A DNA stretch of 64,000 nt from Sulfurovum xiamenensis (GCF_030347995.1 NZ_JAQIBC010000001.1:558001-622000), one strand, 5' to 3'; counted from the first letter of the stretch, positions 18,248-27,912 are shown. Notes: generated from the sequence alone by a model not told the origin. Numbers and translations are program-made.

Positions 18248-19516
18248 CTACGCACCGCACTCTATACAGTACTGAATATGTTTAGGTGTCCGCTTATGAC
18301 ATACACTGCACACTCTGTTTAACTCCTCTTGGCAAAAACCACAATAGTTTTTACTATAGTCCACCCTGTTTCTACAGTTTGGACATCTGCTTTGATTATA
18401 AGCATCGATGTAGAGTGTCTTTTCTTTCATCTCTTTTCTTAATTTTTCTCTCTTGGCAACACTTCTTTGTATAAAGAAAACAACCAGACCGATACTTACA
18501 ATACCAAGAAACATCAAAAAGTAGTATCCCAGGAATATAAAGCCGTATTGATATAAAAAAGTAATGATCTTCTCTAAAAACCTTTTGGGGATGATATGAA
18601 AGATCAAACGCAATACATCAATCAAGATGGGAAGTAGCGTAATGATAATGATATGGGAACTGATCAATGTGACAAGTTTATTTGGCACCGATACCTTTCT
18701 TACAGGACTTGTAGAGAACCGATGGGCCAAGAGAGATAAAAGCAATAAAGGCAGGGTAAATTTTAATAAATACAAAAATGATATGAAGGGTTGCCAAAAG
18801 GCATAGGAATCATACTCTTTGTTGAATGTCTCTCTATTTGTATTGACAAAATCAACATACTCCTGGTAGCCTTTATAGGCGGATACTGCCTTGATCTCTT
18901 TGATCTGCTTATCAATACTCTTCTCTTTTTCAAGCAAAGTGTAGTATTTATCTCTAATCTTTTTATCTCTATCTTGCTGGGTAGCAGATATTTTTTCGAA
19001 AAGTGCAGTATTGTATCTTCTTTCGATGCTATTGATCTCAGAGAGCACATTTCGTTTGTCATTTCTTAAATTGTTTTTGAGTTCTTTGTTATTTTTAAAT
19101 AGATCAGATAGTGCAAAAACAGCTATTTTCTCATAAAGCTCTGTACATAGCGGTGCCACTCTTTTGTCTATATAGGTTTGAACTTTTTGACCACTGTAGT
19201 ATGCTGAATGGGTGGGGATATAAAATGATCCATATTCCGAAAAAGGGAATGTATCATAGATATATCCTCTTGTGGCACTGTTCCAGACACTCCTTTGGTA
19301 TTCTGGATCAAAATGGTTCTTGCATTGGTAAGGGTACTTGACACTGACCGAGGGAGACATATCTTTTTCAGAGTCTATCCCCGTTAAAATGGTAACAAAT
19401 AAAAAGATATCCAGTATGATGATCAACACTATGGAAAATTTAGAAAAGGGTTCATTGTTGAACGTAAAAAGTGTTGATTTCGTTTTTGTCATGAATGATC
19501 TTATGTGAGAAAACAT
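18248..19516 (-). CDS. Membrane protein with C-terminal double zinc ribbon
   Basis: This 422-residue protein is of unknown function. One membrane helix lies near residues 27-45, and three more cluster at about 240-350. A long charged, probably coiled segment lies between them (about 130-230). The C-terminus has four Cys pairs (CPNCRNR, CGFC, CSVCHKR, CIEC) forming two zinc-ribbon units of the DZR type. It lies 27 bp downstream of the AAA+ ATPase gene on the same strand, so the two are likely cotranscribed. I do not recognise a family beyond the zinc ribbon. Confidence 0.7.
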   Translation of the reverse strand: MFSHIRSFMTKTKSTLFTFNNEPFSKFSIVLIIILDIFLFVTILTGIDSEKDMSPSVSVKYPYQCKNHFDPEYQRSVWNSATRGYIYDTFPFSEYGSFYIPTHSAYYSGQKVQTYIDKRVAPLCTELYEKIAVFALSDLFKNNKELKNNLRNDKRNVLSEINSIERRYNTALFEKISATQQDRDKKIRDKYYTLLEKEKSIDKQIKEIKAVSAYKGYQEYVDFVNTNRETFNKEYDSYAFWQPFISFLYLLKFTLPLLLLSLLAHRFSTSPVRKVSVPNKLVTLISSHIIIITLLPILIDVLRLIFHIIPKRFLEKIITFLYQYGFIFLGYYFLMFLGIVSIGLVVFFIQRSVAKREKLRKEMKEKTLYIDAYNQSRCPNCRNRVDYSKNYCGFCQEELNRVCSVCHKRTPKHIQYCIECGA

Positions 19517-19543
19517 CTGAATCCTTTCGTTAAATCGTTAAGA

Positions 19544-21277
19544 TTACACTTTAAAGCCCATACTCTTTGTCCCTTCAAAGCTGCTACCGAGCTCTTTCTC
19601 GATCTCTTCAAGGAAGTCCTGGTTCCCAAATACACTCTCTTCACGTACCGCTACTTTATAGGCTGTATTCTTGATGATAAGATTGATCTGTCCTCCGGTG
19701 AGCTCGTATTTGGAAAGTTCTGTCATATCAAATCCCTCTTCATAATCCGCATTTTCGGGAAGCATGAACTGCCACAGTCTAAGACGCTGTTTTTTCCCCG
19801 GTTTTTTAAATTCGATCTTATAATTGAAACGTCTTGAAAAAGCCTTATCGATGTTACCGAGCAAATTGGTTGTAGCGATAAGTATGCCTTCAAACTTTTC
19901 TATCTGTTCGAGAAAGATATTTTGCATCTGGTTATGCATCTTATCTGCCGAACTTCCTGTTCCTTCGCTTCTTGCACTCAAAAACTGGTCTGCTTCATTG
20001 AGCAGTAAAATAGGATCCACCTTTGCTTTTGTACGTAACTCTTTAAAATCATCAAATATCCTGCGTACGTTCTTTTCACTCTCTCCTACATACATAGAGA
20101 GAATCTTGGAACAGTCAAAGGAGAGTATAGGACGTTTGAGTGTTTTCGCCAGACTCATCGCTGTCATTGTTTTACCTGTACCTGCGGCACCGTAGAAGAT
20201 AATACGTGCATCAATGCCTTTACGTTTGTCTTTAATCCCCCACTCTCTTAGTTTCTTAAATACTTCCTTGTCAACCTGCTTGACAACATTCTGAAGAGTC
20301 TCTCTTGTTTTAGGATGCAGTACGACATCATCTAAGGTCGTTACGGGTTTCAAATACTCGAAAAGCTCTTGTTCCTGTACCAGTGCATCCAACTTGAGCT
20401 TGGTGACTTTTTTGCTTTTTTTAGGATGTATGATACGCTGCATCACCTCTTCTTGCAGATAGAAAGAGCGGCTGACACCCCCAAACATGTTTAATATCTC
20501 TTCATAATCGATGATATCCTCAGAGATGAGTTTTGCACCATCTTCAAGCAGCGCACGGTTCTTTATCTTCTCGTACTCGTCAAAGCTTATGAGTTCTATG
20601 AGGGTGTTCATGTCCCTAAATTGACCTTCTCCCCCACTGTACTCCTCTTTAAGCAAGGCCAGGAATATCCGTTTTTCTTTCTCATCAAGTTCTTTCTCTT
20701 TAAAGAACTCTTCAACGACAATAGGTGTTTCTGTCATTTTGACACGCTCTTCTATACGCGTTGTCAAAAGTGTCAATTTGTTTTTCAATCGACCTATACT
20801 CAGTGAATTGTCTGCAAATCCCTGTTTGAATGTAGCTATTTTATGTAAAAGTGAGACCATATCAAACTGATCCTGAAGATACTCAAGATGGTCTGTATAA
20901 GGTTTGACTTCCGGAAGGAAGATTTCCAATGATCCCTCTTCCAATAAACGTAACAGAGAGATACTTGGCGTCACAGAAGTACTGAGTAGTTCCAACGTAG
21001 ATGCTTCATGTGCTTTAACCTGTCCGAAACTCACCTGTATCATCCATCCTAGGTCCAAAAGGTTTTTGATCAATCCGAGTTTTTGCAGATAGACATACCC
21101 CTCTGATGAAAAATTCTCTTGCAGTATCTCCAGTACAGAGACTTCTTCCAGTCCCCTCACGTAACGTTTACAGATATACTGTACCAGAGATGCCTCTTCT
21201 TTCGTACATTTCAAATGTTCAAAGATCAATGTTTTCTTCACATCTTTTGTTTCAATGAAGTCAATAAGGTATTTCAA
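19544..21277 (-). CDS. AAA+ ATPase of unknown function
   Basis: The N-terminal 330 residues are mainly helical with no recognised domain. The C-terminal part is an AAA+ module: Walker A GAAGTGKTMT, Walker B ILLLNEADQF (NEAD in place of the common DEAD/DEID), sensor ATTNL and arginine finger FSRRFN. It resembles the FtsH/Vps4-like ATPases that remodel proteins. I start it at TTG 21277 (578 residues) because GAGGAA lies 7 bp upstream; the longer frame would reach into the promoter zone of ptsHI. It is probably an operon with the zinc-ribbon membrane protein that follows. Confidence 0.75.
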   Translation of the reverse strand: MKYLIDFIETKDVKKTLIFEHLKCTKEEASLVQYICKRYVRGLEEVSVLEILQENFSSEGYVYLQKLGLIKNLLDLGWMIQVSFGQVKAHEASTLELLSTSVTPSISLLRLLEEGSLEIFLPEVKPYTDHLEYLQDQFDMVSLLHKIATFKQGFADNSLSIGRLKNKLTLLTTRIEERVKMTETPIVVEEFFKEKELDEKEKRIFLALLKEEYSGGEGQFRDMNTLIELISFDEYEKIKNRALLEDGAKLISEDIIDYEEILNMFGGVSRSFYLQEEVMQRIIHPKKSKKVTKLKLDALVQEQELFEYLKPVTTLDDVVLHPKTRETLQNVVKQVDKEVFKKLREWGIKDKRKGIDARIIFYGAAGTGKTMTAMSLAKTLKRPILSFDCSKILSMYVGESEKNVRRIFDDFKELRTKAKVDPILLLNEADQFLSARSEGTGSSADKMHNQMQNIFLEQIEKFEGILIATTNLLGNIDKAFSRRFNYKIEFKKPGKKQRLRLWQFMLPENADYEEGFDMTELSKYELTGGQINLIIKNTAYKVAVREESVFGNQDFLEEIEKELGSSFEGTKSMGFKV

Positions 21278-21363
21278 TGTGTGTTCCTCATAGTTAATAA
21301 TTTGAGTATAACAAATATTTGCTATACTTTGAGTAATACATTCACATATAAAAAGGGGAGCAG

Positions 21364-21441
21364 GTGCGTACAGTCTTGTTGATGACTCTAACATGTTCTA
21401 TAGTCATAGCTGAACCTGTCTGTGCAAGGGATAGTAAATAA
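21364..21441 (+). CDS. Possible 25-residue leader peptide before the ptsHI fusion
   Basis: A GTG-started frame, preceded by AGGGGAG only 4 bases away, encodes a short hydrophobic peptide ending at a TAA three bases before the ATG of the HPr-EI gene. The fusion gene itself has a poor ribosome site, so translation through this frame could help to start it. No homologue is recognised, and chance occurrence is quite possible. Confidence 0.25.
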   Translation: MRTVLLMTLTCSIVIAEPVCARDSK

Positions 21442-21444
21442 GCG

Positions 21445-23271
21445 ATGTTCCTGTTTAAAAATTTGTTTTCGAAACCTCTTTCTGTACCACTTACCGTCAC
21501 TTCAAATAATGGCTTTCATCTCAGACCCGTTGCACAATTTGCTTCATTAGCCAAATCGTTCTCCTGTCAGATCACTGCAACCTTTAACAACAAAAGTGTT
21601 GATACCAAAAGTGTCAACGCTCTGCTTTCACTCTCTTTGGAAAAAGAAGATACCTTCACGTTGGTTGCTCAAGGCAAAAAGGCAGATGAGGCACTCGAAG
21701 CACTGCAACGGCTTTTTGAAATGCTGATGCAAGATGACACAGAGATCAAACAGATCGAAAAAACTGCTTACAGTTATGAAGGTTTAGTCATAGAGGGAGA
21801 GATCATTTCTGAAGGTATTGCCATTGCGCCTACCTACACCTATCATAAGACAGAGGTACAACATGACAGTGAGATTGATTTTGAAGATGCTCTCTCTGAA
21901 AGTATAGAGGAACTAAATACACTATATCACACCAAAGAAAAGGATGAGAATGCCGCTATTTACCTTGCACAAAAAGAGCTTCTGGCTTCTCTAAGTACAG
22001 ACTGTCAAACCTTGGCAGAACTTGAAGAAAAAGTCGAAGAAGAGTCCGAAAAACTTGCAGGCACAAAACTTGATGCTAAAAAAAGTGATTATCAAGATAT
22101 CCTCCAACGTGTCAAAAGACATTTGGGGATGGAGATCAAAGTCACTTTCCCCGATACCCCCTTTATACTGCTAGGCAGTGACCTGCTTCCAAGCGAAATA
22201 GACCATCTTCAACAAACAAATGTTGCAGGGGTTGTCTTGAAAGAGACTTCTATCAACTCCCATACAGCCATTTTACTTCGTTCTGCGGGTATCTTTTCTC
22301 TTATCGCAGATACCCAAGACATTGCCGAAGGTGAGACTATCATACTCGATGCGCATGCTGGAGTGATCGTTCAAGACCCAAGCGATCATGATCTTAAAAA
22401 AGCAAAAGAACATCTGGAAAAAGATCATACACAAAAAGCACGCTCTGCCACAAAACGTTTTGAACCAGCCGTCACAAGGGAAGGAAGATCTATCAAAGTG
22501 TTTGCCAATGCTGCAGATCTAAACACAGCACAAACAGCAAAAGAAGAGGGTGCAGAAGGCATAGGTCTTTTACGTTCAGAATTTTTATTTAAGGATCTCA
22601 AACCCTCTTTAGAAGAACAGCAAAAAGCCTACAAAGAGATCTTTGAACTCTTTGATGATATCACCGTCCGTACACTGGATGTGGGTGGAGACAAAGCCCT
22701 GCCTTATATAGAGATACCTTCTGAAGACAACCCTTTTTTAGGGGTGCGCGGGGTACGTCTATTTCACACCCATCCCGAACTTATGGAAGAGCAATTGCAT
22801 GCGATCTTCCTCGCTGCAGGAGATAAACCTATCAAGATCATGTTCCCTATGATCAGTTCTGTGGAAGAGTTCACGCAAACAAAATCCTTTGCACAGAACG
22901 TAGCCCAAAAATACCAGCTAGATATTTCACACCTTCAATTTGGCATCATGATAGAAGTACCATCGGTACTTTTCTTGTTGGAATCCCTCAATGATGTCGT
23001 AGATTTCTACTCCATCGGTACCAATGACCTGACACAGTATCTTTTTGCCATAGAGAGAACACACACTCTACTCAAAGCGGATGCACTCTCTCCGGCACTC
23101 TTTTCTGCCATAGAACGCATTCTTGATACCGCAACCAAACCTGTCAGTATCTGTGGTGAACTCGCTGCAAACAAAGAGGCCATACCCAAACTTTTAAACC
23201 TAGGCATGGAGACGTTCAGCGTTTCTCCAAGAAGTATCGCGCAAACAAAAGAGGAGATAAGAGATGTTTAA
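21445..23271 (+). CDS. ptsI: HPr-enzyme I fusion of the sugar phosphotransferase system
   Basis: This is a 608-residue fusion. Residues 13-95 are an HPr domain with phospho-acceptor H25 (GFHLRPVA) and the Ser46-equivalent S56. Enzyme I follows: phosphohistidine H273 in INSHTAILLRS, the PEP-binding stretches RTLDVGGDKALPY, GIMIEVPS and YSIGTNDLTQY, and catalytic C570 in SICGELAANKEA. The enzyme I portion is somewhat shorter than usual, mainly in the helical HPr-docking region. It takes phosphate from PEP and passes it to EIIA. It overlaps nagE by 8 bases. A sugar PTS is rare in Campylobacterota. Confidence 0.93.
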   Translation: MFLFKNLFSKPLSVPLTVTSNNGFHLRPVAQFASLAKSFSCQITATFNNKSVDTKSVNALLSLSLEKEDTFTLVAQGKKADEALEALQRLFEMLMQDDTEIKQIEKTAYSYEGLVIEGEIISEGIAIAPTYTYHKTEVQHDSEIDFEDALSESIEELNTLYHTKEKDENAAIYLAQKELLASLSTDCQTLAELEEKVEEESEKLAGTKLDAKKSDYQDILQRVKRHLGMEIKVTFPDTPFILLGSDLLPSEIDHLQQTNVAGVVLKETSINSHTAILLRSAGIFSLIADTQDIAEGETIILDAHAGVIVQDPSDHDLKKAKEHLEKDHTQKARSATKRFEPAVTREGRSIKVFANAADLNTAQTAKEEGAEGIGLLRSEFLFKDLKPSLEEQQKAYKEIFELFDDITVRTLDVGGDKALPYIEIPSEDNPFLGVRGVRLFHTHPELMEEQLHAIFLAAGDKPIKIMFPMISSVEEFTQTKSFAQNVAQKYQLDISHLQFGIMIEVPSVLFLLESLNDVVDFYSIGTNDLTQYLFAIERTHTLLKADALSPALFSAIERILDTATKPVSICGELAANKEAIPKLLNLGMETFSVSPRSIAQTKEEIRDV

Positions 23272-24643
23272 TCTACTTCAACGCATCGGAAAAGCACTGA
23301 TGACCCCTATTGCCGTCCTTCCTGTGGCTGCACTTCTGCTTCGCTTGGGCTTTGGCGATATCTTTGACGGGCACATAGCCCTGATCATGAAAAGTGCCGG
23401 AGATGCGATATTTTCTCATCTTGATCTCCTTTTTGGTATAGGTATTGCCTATGGATTGGCCAAGAACAATGATGGTGCCGCAGCACTTTCAGGTGCAATC
23501 GGTGTACTCATCGCCAAAGCGGTCTATCTCAGTATAGACAAAGAGGTGAATATGGGTGTTTTTGTCGGTATTATCATCGGTGTCATTGCTGGTACCCTCT
23601 ATAACCGTTATCATGCCATCAAACTGCCGGAATTTTTAGGCTTTTTTGGAGGAAAACGTTTTGTGCCCATTATCACCGCGATCTCTGCCATAGGGGTCGG
23701 TATACTTGCCGGATATTTCTGGCACTTCGCGCAAAGCGGTATCGATGCATTTTCAAATGCCATTATTGGCTTAAAAGAAACAGGTACCTTCATCTACGGC
23801 ACACTCAACCGTCTGCTTATCCCTCTAGGACTGCACCATATACTCAACTCTGTGTTCTGGTTCCAGCTTGGAGAATATACCTATCTACAAGAGGGGGTAC
23901 AGGTAGTGGCTAATGGAGATCTGCATCGTTTTTTTGCCGGAGATAAAACCGCAGGTATCTATATGTCAGGTTTCTATGTCGTCATGATGTTCGGTCTGCC
24001 TGCAATGGCCTATGCTATCTACCTCAACACCCCAAAACACTACCGTAAAAAAGTAGGTGCCATTTTGGCCGGTGTTGCCTTTACCTCATTTCTTACAGGT
24101 ATCACAGAACCCCTGGAGTTCCTCTTCTTGTTCGTAGCCCCTCTGCTCTTTGTACTGCATGCCCTGCTTACCGGTCTGGCACTTGCAGCAGCACAGATGT
24201 TGGACATTCATGCAGGATTCGGGTTCTCGGCCGGCTTCATAGATTATGTGATCAACTACAAACTGGCAACCAAACCACTGCTTATCCTCCCTCTAGGCGC
24301 AGTGTTTTCGCTGATCTATTTTTTCACTTCCTACTACACGATCAAACTCTTTAAGCTCACTATCTTTAAAGAGATGATAGAAGAAAAAACCATCGAATCG
24401 GATGAGGAAACACAAGCATTCATTGCTGCTTTGGGAGGAGAAGACAATATTATTCATACCGATGCATGCATTACACGATTGCGTATGCAGGTACATGACA
24501 GTTCGCTGCTTAAGGACGATGCCTTGATACGTTTAGGTGCAAAAGGGGTCATCCGTCCGGATAGACGCAGTGTCCAAGTGGTATTGGGGACCAAAGCAGA
24601 GAGTGTTGCAGAGAAGATCAAAGCATTCCTACATCGAGGCTAA
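23264..24643 (+). CDS. nagE: PTS EIICB, probably N-acetylglucosamine-specific
   Basis: This 459-residue permease has about 10 membrane helices in the EIIC domain (residues 1-375), starting with the typical glucose-family N-terminus and containing the GITEPLEFLFLF substrate-site motif. The EIIB domain follows with the phosphocysteine C402 in DACITRLRM. The protein transports and phosphorylates a hexose. N-acetylglucosamine is the most likely substrate because nagA and an EIIA gene lie 3 kb away. No EIIA domain is fused, unlike Escherichia coli NagE. Confidence 0.85.
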   Translation: MFNLLQRIGKALMTPIAVLPVAALLLRLGFGDIFDGHIALIMKSAGDAIFSHLDLLFGIGIAYGLAKNNDGAAALSGAIGVLIAKAVYLSIDKEVNMGVFVGIIIGVIAGTLYNRYHAIKLPEFLGFFGGKRFVPIITAISAIGVGILAGYFWHFAQSGIDAFSNAIIGLKETGTFIYGTLNRLLIPLGLHHILNSVFWFQLGEYTYLQEGVQVVANGDLHRFFAGDKTAGIYMSGFYVVMMFGLPAMAYAIYLNTPKHYRKKVGAILAGVAFTSFLTGITEPLEFLFLFVAPLLFVLHALLTGLALAAAQMLDIHAGFGFSAGFIDYVINYKLATKPLLILPLGAVFSLIYFFTSYYTIKLFKLTIFKEMIEEKTIESDEETQAFIAALGGEDNIIHTDACITRLRMQVHDSSLLKDDALIRLGAKGVIRPDRRSVQVVLGTKAESVAEKIKAFLHRG

Positions 24644-24719
24644 CTATTTGTTAAGATTGTATTAGCCGTATATTAACTTATACACACTATACTTATAACA
24701 AAAACTTCAGGATATATCT

Positions 24720-25613
24720 ATGCGTACAGTTGTCTTGTTTTTCTTCCTTGTACTGCTAAGTGGCTGTTCTTTGAACAGGCTGTTTGCCCCAGGAGAGATC
24801 AATAAAGTCACTGTGGTAGAGTATACACCCTACATGAAACACCACCGGGCATACTTCACAAGAACAGAATTAGAAACGATCAAAGAGGATCAAAAATACC
24901 TCTATCTTTATGATAAAAAAAAGAGGCACGTTGGCTTGCTCCTTCATCCTAAAAACGACTATATACTCTACAATCTCACCAAGCCGGAACAACCAGCACT
25001 TACACTACATGTGACTCCAAAAACAACCTATACCCATGTACTGAAAACTTTCAGGCGTAAGGGATTTACCCCCGTAGATTCTTTAACCGATGTAGGGGTT
25101 ATCGTATCTGTAGCACCCAGAAGATACAAAGGAATCAAAACACTTTTGGTTGATGTTCAAGACTATTCATCTCTTCAAGATCTCTATAAAAAGGCCATTC
25201 GGACCTATAATGCAAACGAGATCAAAGATATTCAAACCAAACTGCCAAAACAGTTAGTCTATGAGTATTATAGACGCTACGAAAAGCGGGCCCATACACG
25301 AAGACATTTGGCACAGCTACAGATCATCGCTCAAAAGCTGCAGATCAAAACTCAAGAAGAGATCTATACCTACTATTTGAAGGAGGCAGATCAGGATGCA
25401 CTAACTGCGTATCTTTCACAAAAAGAGACAAGGAGTTCACTCTCAAGACGTCAGTACAAACTCTTAAAAAAAAGAAAAAAGTTCTTGCAGGAGGAAAAAC
25501 TCTTCAATGAAGGATCGCTTGAAGATCTCATTGCTGCATACAAAATCAATAAAGATCCTAAATACAAAGAGCGTATCCTGTCACTTATAAAAGAGCAGCA
25601 GGAAAATAAATAG
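24720..25613 (+). CDS. Lipoprotein of unknown function
   Basis: This 297-residue protein has a type II signal peptide with lipobox LSGC; C17 would be lipidated. The rest is basic and rich in Lys, Tyr and Arg, with helical, possibly TPR-like segments in the C-terminal half (from about 165 to 290). It follows nagE by 76 bp on the same strand and is convergent with the kinase gene. I recognise no family. The position suggests an envelope role connected with the sugar uptake genes, but this is weak. Confidence 0.65.
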   Translation: MRTVVLFFFLVLLSGCSLNRLFAPGEINKVTVVEYTPYMKHHRAYFTRTELETIKEDQKYLYLYDKKKRHVGLLLHPKNDYILYNLTKPEQPALTLHVTPKTTYTHVLKTFRRKGFTPVDSLTDVGVIVSVAPRRYKGIKTLLVDVQDYSSLQDLYKKAIRTYNANEIKDIQTKLPKQLVYEYYRRYEKRAHTRRHLAQLQIIAQKLQIKTQEEIYTYYLKEADQDALTAYLSQKETRSSLSRRQYKLLKKRKKFLQEEKLFNEGSLEDLIAAYKINKDPKYKERILSLIKEQQENK

Positions 25614-25623
25614 GCACTACCGG

Positions 25624-26676
25624 CTATTTGACAAAGATCACATTGTAAAGATTCAATTCGATCTTTGTTCCTTTATTTTTCTTACTTTGTATCTTGATCG
25701 GTATGGTCAATTCATCACACAGTTTTTTCACAATATGCAATCCTATCCCTATACCTCTATCTTGTTCTTTATAATATCGATCAAACACCCTCGAAGGGTG
25801 TTTGATACCTTTTCCTGTGTCTTGTATCGTTAAACTACTCCCTAGCAATACAATATCCACATCACCATTGACACTATTATATTTACCGGCATTGCTTAAA
25901 AGATTATCCAAAATACGGGTAAATGCATCTTTGTTTGTCTCCAAAGTCGTTTTGTCTATTGCTATTTTATAGTTCACATCAGGGTAGAGTACCTCAAAAT
26001 AGTGTACACGATCCTGTACCAACTCCTTCAATGAAAACCTTTCTGATTGTGCTGGAACTCCCTTAAGAAAGATACGTAGATTATCCTGTAATGAGAGTAT
26101 ACTTTGGATGTTATTTTCAAGTCTCTGTATTTTTTGGTTGTCTCCTATCTCTCTTTTAAATAGTTTTAAGTTGATAAGCATAGAACTCAGAGGGGTATTG
26201 AAATCATGAAGGATATCTTTTACGAACTCCTCATTGATACGAAGTGCTCTTTGCAACGGCATCAGTGCATAGAAAGAGAAGAGAAGGGAGACAAATGCAG
26301 CGAAGACAGAGTAAAACAAGAACTTTCCATACAGTTTATTGGCCAACTTTCCAACCCTCTGTAGATAATTTTCTTGTGAGTACATCACTTTCATCAAATA
26401 CTTTTCTGATGTCGGTACCTTGAAATAGCTATAAAAACCGCCATCCTGATACAGAATGTTCTCTTCTTTGTTTTCATCCTTATCCACAAAGTCTGTGGTG
26501 AGACCTGCACACTGTAAGGAAAAGGCACACAGTTTCATCTCTATATGAATTTTATCTTCGATCTCTACCTTTTTAATTTGATATTCATTCCAAAAATTAA
26601 TCGCCAGTAAGACTTCCAAAAGTATCAGGAATATCAAAAAACTTTTGAGAAATGATTCTCGCTCATATCTTTTCAA
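25624..26676 (-). CDS. Sensor histidine kinase
   Basis: This 350-residue kinase has two membrane helices (about 10-28 and 118-140) bracketing a periplasmic sensor of about 90 residues. The dimerisation segment carries the phospho-acceptor in LHDFNTPLSSM, and the ATPase domain has the N box LLSNAGKYN, the G1 box DTGKGI and GIGLHIV. HDFNTP replaces the common HELRTP. It overlaps its cognate regulator by 14 bases. The signal is unknown; the adjacent EIIA, nagA and lipoprotein genes suggest envelope or sugar control. Confidence 0.9.
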   Translation of the reverse strand: MKRYERESFLKSFLIFLILLEVLLAINFWNEYQIKKVEIEDKIHIEMKLCAFSLQCAGLTTDFVDKDENKEENILYQDGGFYSYFKVPTSEKYLMKVMYSQENYLQRVGKLANKLYGKFLFYSVFAAFVSLLFSFYALMPLQRALRINEEFVKDILHDFNTPLSSMLINLKLFKREIGDNQKIQRLENNIQSILSLQDNLRIFLKGVPAQSERFSLKELVQDRVHYFEVLYPDVNYKIAIDKTTLETNKDAFTRILDNLLSNAGKYNSVNGDVDIVLLGSSLTIQDTGKGIKHPSRVFDRYYKEQDRGIGIGLHIVKKLCDELTIPIKIQSKKNKGTKIELNLYNVIFVK

Positions 26677-27295
26677 TCATATACCCCTTTCCGCGTATAT
26701 TTTTGATCTCTATGCCTAACTTGTTCTTTAACTTTGCAAGATTTACACGCAGGGCATTGGCTGAAGGCTGTTCTAAAAAATCCATCAATAGATAACTCTC
26801 TACAATTTTATTTTGTGATGTGATAAGTGCATGAAAAAGATTCTGCTGCACATCTCCCAGGCCTATGGTCTGTCCAGATTTTTGCAACACTCTTGTGACC
26901 GGATTATACGTGATGTCCTTCAGACAAATCAGTTCCTCCTCTTTTTGATATTTTCGTTTAATGCGTATCAGTAGTTCTTCAGGATCAAAAGGTTTTTTGA
27001 TATAGTCTTCCGCTCCTAAGGCAAAACCTCTGGAAATGGAGTTGATATCCGTGAGGGCCGTGATGTAAATAGCAGGGGTTTCATCTCCTGCATCTTTGAG
27101 TTCCGAGAGCACATCAAACCCATCGACCTCAGGTACATTCACATCTAAAATGTACAGGTCATACGCATGGTTAAACGTAAGGTCAAATACTTCAGGTCCT
27201 CGATGTGCCACATCTATAGTATAGCCTTCAAGTTCCAAGAACTCTTTCAGGCTATCGCATAGGATCTGGTCATCTTCAAGTAATAGTATTCTCAT
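26663..27295 (-). CDS. OmpR-family response regulator
   Basis: This 210-residue regulator has a receiver domain with the acidic pair EDD near residue 7, the phospho-acceptor D52 in LYILDVNVP, and the KKPF lysine. A winged-helix DNA-binding domain follows, somewhat short at the C-terminus (ENIRGKGYMIEKI). It overlaps the kinase start, which fits a coupled two-component pair. It lies 47 bp downstream of the 31-residue peptide gene, so it may belong to the nagA-crr transcript. Confidence 0.9.
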   Translation of the reverse strand: MRILLLEDDQILCDSLKEFLELEGYTIDVAHRGPEVFDLTFNHAYDLYILDVNVPEVDGFDVLSELKDAGDETPAIYITALTDINSISRGFALGAEDYIKKPFDPEELLIRIKRKYQKEEELICLKDITYNPVTRVLQKSGQTIGLGDVQQNLFHALITSQNKIVESYLLMDFLEQPSANALRVNLAKLKNKLGIEIKNIRGKGYMIEKI

Positions 27296-27342
27296 AATAT
27301 TAGAGTATACTACCAGTAATATTAATTAAATATTATATGAAA

Positions 27343-27438
27343 TTATTTCTTTTTCTTAGGCATTTTAAGCACGATAAGAAATGCGACCAAGATCAACCCG
27401 TAGATCACATAATAATAAATATTGTCACTCATAGGCAT
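27343..27438 (-). CDS. 31-residue single-helix membrane peptide
   Basis: The frame begins at an ATG that overlaps the stop of the EIIA gene (TAATG) and is preceded by GGAGGT inside the EIIA 3' end. The peptide starts MPMSDNIYYY, has one hydrophobic helix of about 15 residues, and ends in a run of lysines (KMPKKKK). The strong ribosome site, coupling and clean membrane topology (N-out, C-in by the positive-inside rule) argue for a real gene. Its function is unknown; it might modulate the PTS permease or the sensor kinase. Confidence 0.65.
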   Translation of the reverse strand: MPMSDNIYYYVIYGLILVAFLIVLKMPKKKK

Positions 27439-27908
27439 TAGTTGACCTCCATGATGATATCTTGGCTTTTGACGATATTCAATCGTTTGTCGATACTTTT
27501 CACATCACTTTCCTCAGCAATGATCACAGGTGTGATGATGTCTTTGGCATGCTCACGAACGTAGGATAGATCGACACGAATGATAGGGTCTCCTGCCTTG
27601 ACCTCGTCTCCTTCATTCGCGAGGCGTTCAAAACCTTTGCCCCCAAGGGCCACAGTCTCCAAACCGATGTGGACCATGACCTCCAAATCTTTTGTACTTT
27701 TAATGCTATAGGCATGGTTGGTAGAAAATATTTTTGTGATCTTCCCATCTATGGGTGCAGTAAACACATCTGACATAGGTATGATCGCTACACCATCTCC
27801 TACTAGTTTTTGTGAAAACACCTCATCCTTCACACTTTCCAGTGCTACGACCTGTCCATCTACAGGTGCCTTGATCTCTCTTACTTTGCGCTTTAAAAAT
27901 CCGAACAT
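27438..27908 (-). CDS. crr: PTS EIIA of the glucose type
   Basis: This 156-residue stand-alone EIIA has the beta-sandwich fold motifs of the glucose family: KAPVDGQVVAL, FTAPIDGKITKIF, catalytic helper H65 in NHAYSI and phospho-acceptor H80 in VMVHIGLETVAL. It would take phosphate from the HPr-EI fusion and donate it to the EIICB at 23264. It lies 4 bp after nagA. Whether it also serves as a regulatory signal, as Crr does in enteric bacteria, is not known. Confidence 0.92.
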   Translation of the reverse strand: MFGFLKRKVREIKAPVDGQVVALESVKDEVFSQKLVGDGVAIIPMSDVFTAPIDGKITKIFSTNHAYSIKSTKDLEVMVHIGLETVALGGKGFERLANEGDEVKAGDPIIRVDLSYVREHAKDIITPVIIAEESDVKSIDKRLNIVKSQDIIMEVN

Positions 27909-27912
27909 TGAT

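Noticed and set aside
21278-21394. Longer N-terminus of the AAA+ ATPase
   Set aside because: It has no ribosome site and reaches into the region upstream of ptsHI, while TTG 21277 has GAGGAA at good spacing.
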